A stretch of DNA of 51,721 nucleotides from Streptosporangiaceae bacterium (GCA_030037785.1 JASHQA010000297.1:1-51721); one strand, 5' to 3'. Positions 17,575 to 26,590 are shown, numbered from the stretch's first letter. Notes: generated from the letters alone by a model not told the origin. Translations and numbers: made by a program.

Positions 17575-19196
17575 CAGGCGATCCGTTCCAGCAGCCGCTC
17601 GTAGGTCAGGCCGTATTTCTGGGCGAGCGCCCAGGCGTAGGCGAGGCCTTCGGCAGGCTTGCGCAGCACCTTGAAGGTCCGCTCGGCTGGGTTCTCGGGC
17701 GAGATCTGGCTCACCATGCTTACGGTCGCCTCGCTGAGCGAAGCGATCTCGTCGACAAACGTGACGTAGACGCCCAGGCATCCCAGCCGGAGGATCTGGC
17801 GCATCACCTCGGTGCCGGTGAACAGCGCGTCGGTCAGCGAAGTCGAGCCGAAGCTCTCGTTCATCACGATCACGCTGTCCCCAGTGGCCTCCTGCAGGAC
17901 CTGATGCACCCGGATCAGCTCGTCGTCGAATTTGCCGCGCAGCGTCTCGATGTCCTCTTCCCGCTCGAAATGGGTGTAAATGCGGTCGGGCAGGAACAGC
18001 CGCGCGCTGCGGCCGGGAACGGGGAGGCCCAGGCTGGCCAGGTAGTGCAGCTGACCGAACGCACGGGCGAAAGTCGTCTTGCCGCCGTTGTTGGGGCCGC
18101 TCACCACGAACATTCGCTCTGGTCCATCCAGGCGAAAGTCGTTGGTGACCACCGTGCCTCCGGCTGGCACCAGCTTGCAGGCCAGCGCGATATCGAAGGT
18201 GTTCTCGGCAGCGACCTGCTTCGACTCAGCTGACACGCGCGGGTAACAGAACGGCAGGCCCGCCGCCTTCAGCCGGCCGATCAGCTCCAGGTAGGCCACG
18301 TAAAACTGAACCTCGCGGTCGAACCGCCCGATCACCGGGTCGAGGAAGTCACCGTGCTGTGCGCAGTATCTGTCCAGCGTCGCGAACACGTCGGGGTACA
18401 GCCTGGCGACCAGGCCGGTGATCTGCGCTTCGACATGGTCCATGTCGGCGAGCTCGGGCAGCCTGACCAGGTAGTTTCTCGCCGAGCCCTGCTGGAACTT
18501 CGCGAACGTCTCCTGCACCTGCGCGCTGTAGTCCGGTTCGCCTTCGTAGCGGCTGACCGTGACCCGCGGCCCATAGATCCGGATCGCATACCGGATGCCT
18601 GCGATCGCCTCCTTGAGGGTTATGGTCTCGGCTACCAGCGAGCTGAACCGGTCCGAGCTGACGTATTGGGCGACGTAGTCGCTGAGCCGGCGGAAGCCAG
18701 ACGAGATCAGCTGGCATGCTGCGAGCCCCTGCGCTAGGCCGCGGACCGCGTCGCAGTAGACGCCGAGCGCGTCCAGGAACCAGGCCTGCTTCTGCAGCTG
18801 ATAGTGCAGCTCGTGAGCCTGCGCCAAGTGCGCTCGCATCTCCCGCATCGCGTCGGCGAACCTGCCGACGGGCTTGAGCACGTCGCGCTCGTCTAGGTCG
18901 CGCAGCACCTCATGCCGGTAGGCAACGGCGTCGGCATCGCGCAGTGGCTCGCAGAAGATGGGCCCCAGATCGTATTCCTGCCGACCCGCGCTCATACTGG
19001 CCAGAACCTGGTCGAGGTTGAGATCCGCGAAGAAATCCCGCTCCGTCGGCCCGCGAGCACCTGAGCCTGGACTCGGGCGCTCGGACAGGATGCTCTCGAA
19101 GCCGGGCACGCCACCGGCTATGAGAGTGGCTCCGGCCGACACGCCGTCATCCGCCATGGCCCGCGAACCGGGGCCATACTCGTCAGACCTCACCAT
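17574..19196 (-). CDS. MutS-like ATPase (pair 1, first gene); start revised to about 19193-19196
   Basis: Walker A GPNNGGKTT, VIMNESFGSTSLTDALFTG, VTFVDEIASLSE. Upstream part of the ORF-track call is riboswitch F2; GGAGG precedes ATG/GTG at 19196/19193. Confidence 0.88.
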   Translation of the reverse strand: MVRSDEYGPGSRAMADDGVSAGATLIAGGVPGFESILSERPSPGSGARGPTERDFFADLNLDQVLASMSAGRQEYDLGPIFCEPLRDADAVAYRHEVLRDLDERDVLKPVGRFADAMREMRAHLAQAHELHYQLQKQAWFLDALGVYCDAVRGLAQGLAACQLISSGFRRLSDYVAQYVSSDRFSSLVAETITLKEAIAGIRYAIRIYGPRVTVSRYEGEPDYSAQVQETFAKFQQGSARNYLVRLPELADMDHVEAQITGLVARLYPDVFATLDRYCAQHGDFLDPVIGRFDREVQFYVAYLELIGRLKAAGLPFCYPRVSAESKQVAAENTFDIALACKLVPAGGTVVTNDFRLDGPERMFVVSGPNNGGKTTFARAFGQLHYLASLGLPVPGRSARLFLPDRIYTHFEREEDIETLRGKFDDELIRVHQVLQEATGDSVIVMNESFGSTSLTDALFTGTEVMRQILRLGCLGVYVTFVDEIASLSEATVSMVSQISPENPAERTFKVLRKPAEGLAYAWALAQKYGLTYERLLERIA

Positions 19197-19218
19197 CCGC
19201 CTCCACCGTTCCGGTACA

Positions 19219-19270
19219 CGGTAGAAGCCGTTAGCCGTCACGGCAGTTTTCAGGCGGGCCTCATCGCCTG
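19219..19270 (-). promoter_or_regulatory. Fluoride riboswitch (crcB RNA), copy F2
   Basis: Reverse complement CAGGCGATGAGGCCCGCCTGAAAACTGCCGTGACGGCTAACGGCTTCTACCGTG: P1 GGCG/CGCC, P2 GCCGTGACGGC, pseudoknot GAGGCC/GGCTTC. Confidence 0.92.
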
Positions 19271-19509
19271 AGAAGATCATACCCGCAAGCCCCTGCAGCG
19301 CGGACGCTGGCCGACCGGTGCGAAAGACGCACCCAGCTCTCGTGTCGGCGCGCCCGGCGCCCCCTGCCTTGCCTGGCGCAGACCTGGGACGGAAACCCGC
19401 GGCGCGCTGCTGTTGCCGACAGCACCGGGCCCGTAACGCGCGCCACGCCCGCCCCAGCAGATGAATGCTTTACCGGACGCGAAGCCGGATTTATGATCGG
19501 AAGTGCAGA

Positions 19510-19580
19510 CGGCGGAGGGGCTCGCCGTTAAATAGCGATAGCCGCCAACGGTCCCTGTCCAGCGCAGGACAGGGAGGCTG
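19510..19580 (+). promoter_or_regulatory. Variant crcB-like riboswitch candidate V1
   Basis: CGGCGGAGGGGCTCGCCGTTAAATAGCGATAGCCGCCAACGGTCCCTGTCCAGCGCAGGACAGGGAGGCTGC: P1 CGGCG/CGCCG, short P2 GCG/CGC, pseudoknot AGGGGC/GTCCCT, competing hairpin CCCTGTCC/GGACAGGG next to GGGAGG. Confidence 0.68.
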
Positions 19581-19988
19581 CATGCCCCAATGTTGGGCCG
19601 TGACTTCGGCATGGCCGCTACCGTCTCTCGCAGCGCGGCAGCCTGTCTTGCTGCGCCGCACAGCGCGTCGCGTGGCGGGACGGGCCTGGACCCCACCAGC
19701 TCGTTGGGCTTGGCCCGTTACCTCTGCCGAGCGCTCTCGAGGCCGTCGCTAGGGCTGACTCGCATCTCGTGCTCCTCGGCCAGCCGGCTCGGACTGGCCG
19801 CAAGCATGCACCTGCCGGCGCTTACCTAGTCGCGCGGCGAGCGAGTCCTCCGCACGCTGGCGGGCTTCCCGCGGCCGTCCAGCCGGGCGGGTTGCGCATG
19901 TCCTGCCGTACCCGCGCGCACCAGCTTTGTGCACTGCAGACGTGTCGGCCACCCTGGCCGACCGAAATAGAACAGGAGTGATCAGCAA

Positions 19989-20615
19989 ATGTCGACATCA
20001 GGTACTACCGGCGAGCAGGCTGAAGGCCAGTCGGCGCCTGCCCGGGCAGTAATGGCCAACCCCGCGCCGTGGGCCGTAACGGCGTTCGGCACCACCTCAT
20101 TCATGATCGGCATGTACCAGACGGGCATACTGAACTCCGCCGGGACCCCCATCGTGCTGCCTGCGGCCTTCTTCTTCGGCGGCCTCGTGCAGATCATCGT
20201 CGCGATCATGGAGTTCTCGCGCGGCAACCTGTTCGCGGGTGCAGTCTTCGGTACCTACGGGCCGTTCTGGGTGATACTGGGAGCATTCGACACGATCTAC
20301 GCGAGCAGCGTGCCGGCTGCGCAGCTCTCCTCGGCCACCGGCCTGTTCCTGGCCGTGTTCGCGGTGATCACGTTCTACCTGGCCGTCGCCTCGCTGCGCA
20401 CCGACCTGGTACTCACCGTGATCATCTGGCTGATCTTCGTCGGGCTGGTCCTACTCTCCGTTGGTGCCTGGGACAACCTCGCCAACGTGACCAAGGCCGG
20501 CGGCGCGGTCGTCCTGCTGTTCGCGGTGCTGGCCTGGTACCACGCCGCCGGTGACATCATCGAGTCCACCTTCGGCCGCAAGGTACTCCCGTTCGGCCCT
20601 GCGCCGGTCAAGTAG
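19989..20615 (+). CDS. satP: GPR1/FUN34/YaaH (SatP-like) acetate/succinate transporter
   Basis: NPAPWAVTAFGTTSFMIGMYQTGILNSAG...FFFGGLVQIIVAIMEFSRGNLFAGAVFGTYGPFW; SD AGGAG upstream. Confidence 0.9.
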   Translation: MSTSGTTGEQAEGQSAPARAVMANPAPWAVTAFGTTSFMIGMYQTGILNSAGTPIVLPAAFFFGGLVQIIVAIMEFSRGNLFAGAVFGTYGPFWVILGAFDTIYASSVPAAQLSSATGLFLAVFAVITFYLAVASLRTDLVLTVIIWLIFVGLVLLSVGAWDNLANVTKAGGAVVLLFAVLAWYHAAGDIIESTFGRKVLPFGPAPVK

Positions 20616-20630
20616 ACGATCGCCGGTCAC

Positions 20631-20670
20631 AGCGCGGGCGGGACCTGAACCCTCAGGGCCTGCCCGCGCT
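20631..20670. terminator. Strong inverted repeat between convergent satP and GTPase genes, possible bidirectional terminator
   Basis: AGCGCGGGC ... GCCCGCGCT. Confidence 0.6.
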
Positions 20671-20734
20671 GGCACCTGGCCATGGTAACGGGCTTAGCGC
20701 AGACGACAGGCCGGCGGCGGCTTCGACGTCTCTT

Positions 20735-22567
20735 TCAGTCACCTGAGTGACCGCTAGGCTCATGGGTCGTGTCGCGGCCGCCACTCGTGCCTGCTCCCGA
20801 CGGCCGCGATGCTGTGGCAAGCATCTCAAGCAGCCGACCGAGTTCCTGCTGCCGCTGGGCCAGGCTGGCATCCTGCCCGGCCGCCTCTCCGGCGGTTGCC
20901 TGTCGCTGGGCCGCGGCTACGCGCAGTGCGTTCTCCAGTCGGCTCGTGCTGTCGGTGTAGCGGGTTTCGACGTCGCGGATCAGCCGTCGGGTCGCCTCCG
21001 CGAGCCGGTACTGGAGGTCGGCTCGGGCGCGGCCGATCTGCTGCGGTACAAGGTCGCCGGTTTCGCGGCGCAGATAGTCCCGCGCCCGCCGTCGGCCCGC
21101 CTCGCCGGGCAGGCGCCGGCGGATCGCTCCGGCCAGCAGTTCCGTCTGCCCTGCCTCCTCCCTGACCACGTAAAAGAACCGCAGGTCCGGCACCAGCCGG
21201 TCACCCGGACCCGGTACCGCCAGAGCAAGGCCGAGCAGCCCGGCGGCAGCATCGCGGACCGCGTCGAGCTCGGCCCGCAGTTCGGCAGCGAGCCGCGCGT
21301 CGAGCCTGGCCAAGCCGTCCTCCAGCCGTAGCGCCTGCTCCTGCCGCCAGGCCTCGGCTTCGGCGACGGCGAGCTCGCCGAGACGGACCCGCCCGGCACG
21401 CTCGATGTCGGCGGCTTGTGCCGACCGCACATTCGCGGCCAGCAGGCTCTCAATATCTGCGGTCACGCGGCGGGTGGCCTCCTTCGAGGCCTGCTCCGCG
21501 GCCTCGTTGAGGGCCGCCAGCATCCGGGCCGACTCGGCGGACGCCAAGTCCGCGGCGTCCTGACGCCGCACCGCGACAGCCGCCAGCCGCGCCTCGAACG
21601 CCTCCACCCGCCCGGCCGCCTCTCCGGTGCGCATCTCCGCCGCACGGCGGGTCAGGTTGGCTTCGTCCAGCAGCGAGCGAGCGAGCCGCTCCGCGTGACC
21701 GGCAACCGACAGCCGCAAGTCGGACGCTCGCCCGGACTCCAGATAGTCAGCGAAGTCGGCGGCGAACGCGGTGAATCCTGGATCTCCGGCCGCTGTCAGC
21801 GCGGCCCGCGCTGACAGCGGGTATAGCCGGACAGGCCGTCCCACCGCCTCGGCCGTAACGCTCGCGGCGAATTCGAGCGCCTCGGCCAGTTCGCTGCGAC
21901 GGTTCCCGTTCAGCCCACTGTCAATCGACCCGGCCGGCGGCGGGACATCAGGGGACAAGTAGTCCGCCTTGTTCAGCACGACGAACATGCGCACCGATAG
22001 CCGCGCCACCCGAGACATCAAGTCCCGCTCGCTGGCCGACACCGGCGGGTCAGCGGTGAGCACGAACACGGCCGCGTCCATCGTCTCCAGCGCCAGCTCC
22101 GCCTCGGCCGTGTTGTGGGCGTACACCGACCCCGTGCCAGGAGTGTCGACTAGCTCGACGCCGCGGGCCAGCAGTGGCGCATCGATGATCACCGTGACCG
22201 CCGCCAGCCCGCGCTTGTTGCTGGGGTTGCCCCGCTCGGTTACCAGGTCGTCCAGGGCTGACAGTGGATGGCTCTCGGCCCGGCCATCCCGCAAGAGAGC
22301 GGTCACGCCCTCGTCCGGCCCGTACCGCACCGCCGTGGCCAGCGCCGTCAGCGGCGTCACCCCAGAAGGCAGCACCTGTCGTCCCAGCAAAGCGTTGACC
22401 AGCGTGCTTTTGCCCCGCTTGGCTTCCCCGGCGACCAGCACACGGAGTCGGCGCTGCTGAAGCCGGTCATGCAGCTCCGCCAGCGCCGCGCGGTCGTGCG
22501 GGTCGGCCAGAGCGGACAGCCCGTCGAGCGCAACAGCCAGGACGTCGCCATCGTCAGGTGATCGCAC
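20735..22567 (-). CDS. Second dynamin-like GTPase
   Basis: P-loop GEAKRGKST, VDTPGTGS, VVLNKADYLS; GTG start with SD GGGAGG. Confidence 0.87.
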   Translation of the reverse strand: MRSPDDGDVLAVALDGLSALADPHDRAALAELHDRLQQRRLRVLVAGEAKRGKSTLVNALLGRQVLPSGVTPLTALATAVRYGPDEGVTALLRDGRAESHPLSALDDLVTERGNPSNKRGLAAVTVIIDAPLLARGVELVDTPGTGSVYAHNTAEAELALETMDAAVFVLTADPPVSASERDLMSRVARLSVRMFVVLNKADYLSPDVPPPAGSIDSGLNGNRRSELAEALEFAASVTAEAVGRPVRLYPLSARAALTAAGDPGFTAFAADFADYLESGRASDLRLSVAGHAERLARSLLDEANLTRRAAEMRTGEAAGRVEAFEARLAAVAVRRQDAADLASAESARMLAALNEAAEQASKEATRRVTADIESLLAANVRSAQAADIERAGRVRLGELAVAEAEAWRQEQALRLEDGLARLDARLAAELRAELDAVRDAAAGLLGLALAVPGPGDRLVPDLRFFYVVREEAGQTELLAGAIRRRLPGEAGRRRARDYLRRETGDLVPQQIGRARADLQYRLAEATRRLIRDVETRYTDSTSRLENALRVAAAQRQATAGEAAGQDASLAQRQQELGRLLEMLATASRPSGAGTSGGRDTTHEPSGHSGD

Positions 22568-22641
22568 CGCTGCCTCCCGCCACCATCAGGCAGGGACCGT
22601 TGGCGGCAGCGCCGCTGTTCCGGCGAGTCCCTCCGCCGTTC
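22568..22641 (-). promoter_or_regulatory. Variant crcB-like riboswitch candidate V2
   Basis: Reverse complement ACGGCGGAGGGACTCGCCGGAACAGCGGCGCTGCCGCCAACGGTCCCTGCCTGATGGTGGCGGGAGGCAGCG-GTG: P1 CGGCG/CGCCG, P2 GCGGC/GCCGC, pseudoknot AGGGAC/GTCCCT, CTGCCT/AGGCAG can mask the SD. Confidence 0.7.
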
Positions 22642-22757
22642 TGTTGTCTCAGGGTACTCAGCTGAACTGTACTGGCCCGTAGCTGCCACCAGCGGGACTC
22701 AACAGTCTGCAGTCGGCTGATGCTCGCGTCGGTGCCGCTCGCTGGGGGGTCGTTGCG

Positions 22758-23141
22758 TCAGGACGAGCTCGCCGAAGGAGCGGACTGCGTGCAGCGCGTC
22801 GACAGTGACGCTCTGCACCCTGTGGCATTGCTTGTGCAGAAAACGACAACCACAGCGGCGAGCAAGGCTACCAGCGGCACCAACACGAGTATCACCAGTC
22901 CGGCTCGGCGCAGGATCACGGCTGGCTGACGCCGCAGCGTCCGCGTGCGTGTTCGCTGGGCTCGTCGCGTGGGGTCAAGCACCTGCTGCCACTTTGCCCC
23001 GACTTGCTCGCGAGCGGGCATCACCTCGTCGGCAGTCAGCAGCGTGAATGTATCCAGGAGACCGGCGAGGACGGGATCTGACACCGTCAGGCCTTCAGAG
23101 ATGCAGTCCAGCTCGCGGCGCTCGTGTGCGCTGAGAGTCAT
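22758..23141 (-). CDS. DUF3040-like small membrane protein
   Basis: MTLSAHERRELDCISEGLTVSDPVLAGLLDTF...; two hydrophobic residues blocks form a TM segment. Confidence 0.7.
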   Translation of the reverse strand: MTLSAHERRELDCISEGLTVSDPVLAGLLDTFTLLTADEVMPAREQVGAKWQQVLDPTRRAQRTRTRTLRRQPAVILRRAGLVILVLVPLVALLAAVVVVFCTSNATGCRASLSTRCTQSAPSASSS

Positions 23142-23194
23142 AGGGCCGCTCGCCCTGCGCACTTGGACGGCACAAAGCCGAGAGTCAGTGACAT
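23138..23194 (-). CDS. 18-aa leader ORF overlapping (ATGA) the DUF3040-like gene
   Basis: ATGTCACTGACTCTC...GCCCTATGA = MSLTLGFVPSKCAGRAAL*; preceded by GGTGGAGG. Confidence 0.5.
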   Translation of the reverse strand: MSLTLGFVPSKCAGRAAL

Positions 23195-23228
23195 CGATCC
23201 TCCACCGATGCTCGCCGAAACGGAAGCA

Positions 23229-23287
23229 AGGTAGAGGCCATCAACCTTGGTGACTAGGCCAGGGTGCGTACGCGAGCCTCATCGCGC
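23229..23287 (-). promoter_or_regulatory. Fluoride riboswitch (crcB RNA), copy F3
   Basis: Reverse complement GCGCGATGAGGCTCGCGTACGCACCCTGGCCTAGTCACCAAGGTTGATGGCCTCTACC: P1 CGCG/CGCG, P2, pseudoknot GAGGC/GCCTC. Confidence 0.9.
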
Positions 23288-23430
23288 AATGACATCAGAA
23301 TACACCGCTCGGCACCGGCTCCCGGGGCGCGTCTGGTGGCCCAGCGCGGCGGCCGTGCCGGCCGGACGCCGTCGGCTCGGTGTGTGCGGAGGAACCGGGC
23401 CCTATACTTGACGTACGCGGCTTGCCCGCA

Positions 23431-23537
23431 GTCCGGCGCTGGAGCCCGCCGGGGCGTTATGTGGTTCAACGCCCGATTGCCAGCGGGGCCGATGGCTCCT
23501 GCTTCGTGAGCGCGCTAGCGGCCCGAGGGGCAGGAGA
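23431..23537 (+). promoter_or_regulatory. Divergent crcB-topology leader RNA (element E)
   Basis: CCGGCG-CTGGAGCC-CGCCGG hairpin; loop GGAGCC (23441-23446) pairs with GGCTCC (23494-23499) preceded by CGAT; inserted hairpin GGGCGTT/AACGCCC; CTCCTGC can pair with the SD GCAGGAG just before ATG 23538. Confidence 0.6.
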
Positions 23538-23879
23538 ATGTCGACATCGGCGTCGAGACCGCTGCACCAGCCGAAACAATTCGGGCGCCTGTGGTGGCTG
23601 CCTTCTCGGGGGATTGGCAACGGTCTGACCGATGCTGGGTGGGCACCTCTCGCCGACATCGATGCCAGCATCGTCTCGCCGCTGCTCGCGGAGTTGCGCG
23701 CGGCGGGCGTAGCCGCGCACGCCGCGCCCGTAACCGGCCGGCCGAGCCGATCCCGCCAGCGCGGAACAGCTTCGGGCGCCCCTCAGTACCGCCTCTGGGT
23801 AGGCACGAGCGGCTACAGCCGTGCCGAAGAAGTGCTCCGCACGAGGATTCCCGCCCTCCGTCGGCGGGCTAGCTCATAA
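23538..23879 (+). CDS. Small conserved hypothetical protein
   Basis: ADIDASIVSPLLAELRAAGVAAHAAPV...YRLWVGTSGYSRAEEVLRTRIPAL; SD GCAGGAGA. Confidence 0.65.
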   Translation: MSTSASRPLHQPKQFGRLWWLPSRGIGNGLTDAGWAPLADIDASIVSPLLAELRAAGVAAHAAPVTGRPSRSRQRGTASGAPQYRLWVGTSGYSRAEEVLRTRIPALRRRASS

Positions 23880-23883
23880 CTGG

Positions 23884-24168
23884 CTACTCCTCGGCCAGCA
23901 GCCGGGCGCACACGCCGAAGAGCCTGAGGTCGGCGGAAGCCTCGGCCTGCCGGCCGAACGCCGCGATGTCGCCGCGCGTCAGTGACTCCCAGCAGGAGAC
24001 GTCCGCCAGCGCGATGGCCCGCTCAGCGGCTGAGACCAGGGCACTTGGCCGTCCATTCTCGACCTCGAGTTGCAGCCGCGCGACGTCCTCGGCCGGCCCT
24101 CTGCTAGCGACCGCCCGCAGCGCGCCGAGGCGCACCGACAACTCCCCGATGAGATATTGCCGCGTCAT
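23884..24168 (-). CDS. Hypothetical protein
   Basis: MTRQYLIGELSVRLGALRAVAS...; ATGA overlap with upstream NUDIX gene. Confidence 0.6.
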   Translation of the reverse strand: MTRQYLIGELSVRLGALRAVASRGPAEDVARLQLEVENGRPSALVSAAERAIALADVSCWESLTRGDIAAFGRQAEASADLRLFGVCARLLAEE

Positions 24169-24629
24169 GCCGAAGCCTCGGGCCGCCACAGGTTGGCCAG
24201 ATACGGCGCGTAGCGTCGGCCTGACTGACCGAGCATGCCGCGCAGGTGACCAGCCAGCGGCGGACGCAGGTCGAGATCCTGAAGGCTGGTCAGTGGCTTG
24301 AAGGCAGGCTGCAGGCCCGGCTCCTGCTGCTGCGGCTGCTGGCCCGGCTCCACCTCGCGCGCCAGGAACACCATGTCGACTGTCCGTGGGCCGCGCTCTG
24401 GTGCGAGCACCTCGAGCACGAACGCCACCCCTGCAGGATCTACGTGCAATCCTGTCTCTTCCCGCACTTCACGCCGGGCGCACGCGGCCATGCTCTCGCC
24501 TTGGCGCGGCGTGCCGCCGGGCAGCGACCAGATGTCGGCGGCACCGCCGACGCGGCAGACCAGCAGCACGTCGGTACCGTGCACAACCACGGCTGAGCAC
24601 CGCAGCGCTATGCCATCAGGCAGGCTCAT
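24165..24629 (-). CDS. NUDIX hydrolase
   Basis: Nudix box GGTPRQGESMAACARREVREETGL. Confidence 0.9.
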   Translation of the reverse strand: MSLPDGIALRCSAVVVHGTDVLLVCRVGGAADIWSLPGGTPRQGESMAACARREVREETGLHVDPAGVAFVLEVLAPERGPRTVDMVFLAREVEPGQQPQQQEPGLQPAFKPLTSLQDLDLRPPLAGHLRGMLGQSGRRYAPYLANLWRPEASA

Positions 24630-25300
24630 GACACCGCCCTTCTGGACCGGACCCCAGCCCGGTGCGGTCCGCGGCCACGGCGGGCGGCAACCCGGACCAG
24701 CTCGAGCCATCCTGCGGCGAACAGCCAGCCGGCGAGAACGTCGCTGGGCCAGTGCACGCCCAGGCAGATCCGGCTCGCACCAACTCCGGCAGCAGCCGCG
24801 GCGACGGCTGCATCACGGCCGCGGCGGTCCGCGCCGAGGGCGGTGGCGCATGCTCCCGCCGTGAGGCCGGCAAGCGAGGTGTGCTTGGATGGCAGGCTGA
24901 AACCTTCCGGCTCGATCAGCCACCCGGCGGCGGGTGGTCGCGGCCTAGCGACCAGCCCCGACAGTCTGCGGCGGACCGCCATGCCGGCTATCACGGTCAC
25001 GCAGGGTCGGCAGGCGGCCTGCCAGCCCTGCGTCCGCGCGGCGATCGCGGTGGCGGCGGCGAGTGGCACTATCGCGACCGCAGGCTCCGCCAGCGCGCTG
25101 ACGGCGTGCGCGGTGCGAATCGCGGTCACGTTCCTACGCTGGACGACCACGCTGGTGACGCTCTCGTCGATGGCCCTGAGCCGGGCACCCGTCGGCCGTG
25201 CGGCGAGCACCGCCACGTAGGCAAGCGCAGCACCCCACACGACGGCGCGCACACCCGCGTGGTCGCGGTCAGGATCCTCCGTCGTGCTGGGGGAACGCAT
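24626..25300 (-). CDS. PAP2-family phosphatase
   Basis: LPSKHTSLAGLTAG and SRICLGVHWPSDVLAGWLF; ATGA overlap with NUDIX gene. Confidence 0.8.
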   Translation of the reverse strand: MRSPSTTEDPDRDHAGVRAVVWGAALAYVAVLAARPTGARLRAIDESVTSVVVQRRNVTAIRTAHAVSALAEPAVAIVPLAAATAIAARTQGWQAACRPCVTVIAGMAVRRRLSGLVARPRPPAAGWLIEPEGFSLPSKHTSLAGLTAGACATALGADRRGRDAAVAAAAAGVGASRICLGVHWPSDVLAGWLFAAGWLELVRVAARRGRGPHRAGVRSRRAVS

Positions 25301-25600
25301 GTACGCCGCCACACCGGGTCCGTTCTGTCGCAGACGACAGGATCCATCGGCCATCAGGCAGGGCGGCTAGTCGGCAAACTGACTTCGAGCCAGCGACCGA
25401 GCTAGCTTTCGGTGGGATCCACCACCGAGTGGGCGCGCCACTGCCTTCAGCATAGATCACTTGCGGCCTCGTGCGTCGCTGGCAGCATGCCACCGCTTGC
25501 CGGTCCTGGACGAATCGATCTGCTGAGCCGCCCGGCGGGCGTCCCGGCGGGCGTCCCGCCGGGTTCTGGGCCGGACCGCGAAGTTCGGTTACGCTACACG

Positions 25601-25677
25601 CAGCGGCGGAGGGGCTCGCCGTAGTCTGCGGAGACGCCGCCAACGGTCCCTTGCCAGAGGGCAGGGAGGTTGGCGCA
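25601..25677 (+). promoter_or_regulatory. Variant crcB-like riboswitch candidate V3
   Basis: AGCGGCGGAGGGGCTCGCCGTAGTCTGCGGAGACGCCGCCAACGGTCCCTTGCCAGAGGGCAGGGAGGTTGGCGCA-ATG: P1 CGGCG/CGCCG, P2 GCGG/CCGC, pseudoknot AGGGGC/GTCCCT, CCTTGCC/GGCAGGG overlaps the SD. Confidence 0.7.
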
Positions 25678-26590
25678 ATGCGCCCGAGCGGTGAAGTTTT
25701 TGGCTGCGCGCATGCCTTTTCCGCGGACTGGCGGCGCGGTGTTCCGAGCGATGAGATGACCGTCGTCGTCAGCCACCTTTACGTCTGTGAGGGACTATCC
25801 ACCTACCGGATCGGCGAGCTGGTCGGGATGAACCGGCAGCGGGTCCGGCGGCTGCTCGCTCACGCCAGAGTGCCGGTGAAGCCCAGGGGAGCCGGTCGGC
25901 GGCGACCACTGAGCGAGGAAGACGCGGTGGCCACCGACGCGATGGCGCGGCTCTACGTCGAGTCGGGTTTGAGTACGGTTCAGATCTCAGCGCTGACCGG
26001 CGTGCCGGACCGCACGGTGCGGGATCGGCTGCGGTCGCGCGGCGTGCGGATGAGAACCAGGGGACCGCTCAACCGGGAGGACCGGACGTCCGTGCCTGCC
26101 GACGCGATCGCCGAACTCTACGTTTCGGGTGGCCTGTCGGCGGCAGATGCGGGCCGAATGCTGGGCGTGTCCGGACAGATCGTGCTGCGCGCAGCGCATG
26201 ACGAAGGTCTTCCGGTTCGTGTCGGCGGGCCAGAACCCAGCAGCGGCCCGGCCGAGATCGAGCTCATTGACGCGCTCTACGCCGACCCGCTGGTTGCACA
26301 CGCGCTGGCGCGGCACTGCATCAAGCGCAGGCCCGCCGGCGGGCCGATCTGGCAGCGGTTCCCGGTCCCGGTGCGGGTGAGCCGTGAGCTGGCCATCGAG
26401 CTGTACGTCGGCTGCGGTCTGTCGGTACGTCACATCGAGCTGCTCACCGGCCAGCCGTCGCAGACGGTTCTGCACCTGCTCGAGGTTCAGGGAGTCGCTC
26501 GGCGCGTTCCGGGCGGCCGGTCGCCGTTTCTTCGCCGCTGGCGGGCTGGAACCGACGCTCGCGCTGGCGATACCGCCGACCGCGGGTTAG
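25678..26590 (+). CDS. Protein with four tandem HTH-like repeats; 3' end uncertain (possible frameshift)
   Basis: LYVCEGLSTYRIGELVGMNRQRVRRLL / LYVESGLSTVQISALTGVPDRTVRDRL / LYVSGGLSAADAGRMLGVSGQIVLRAA / LYVGCGLSVRHIELLTGQPSQTVLHLL. Confidence 0.75.

Noticed and set aside
16549-17604. Long plus-strand ORFs opposite the MutS-like genes (also 36877-38310 and 38676-39902)
   Set aside because: Mirror-frame artefacts of high-GC coding; the minus-strand products have complete ATPase motifs.
25301-25400. Possible riboswitch relic before the PAP2 gene (TGTCGTCTGCGACA hairpin followed by GAACGGACCC; also CTGATGGCCGATGG)
   Set aside because: No P1 loop able to pair with the putative pseudoknot strand and no SD next to the start.
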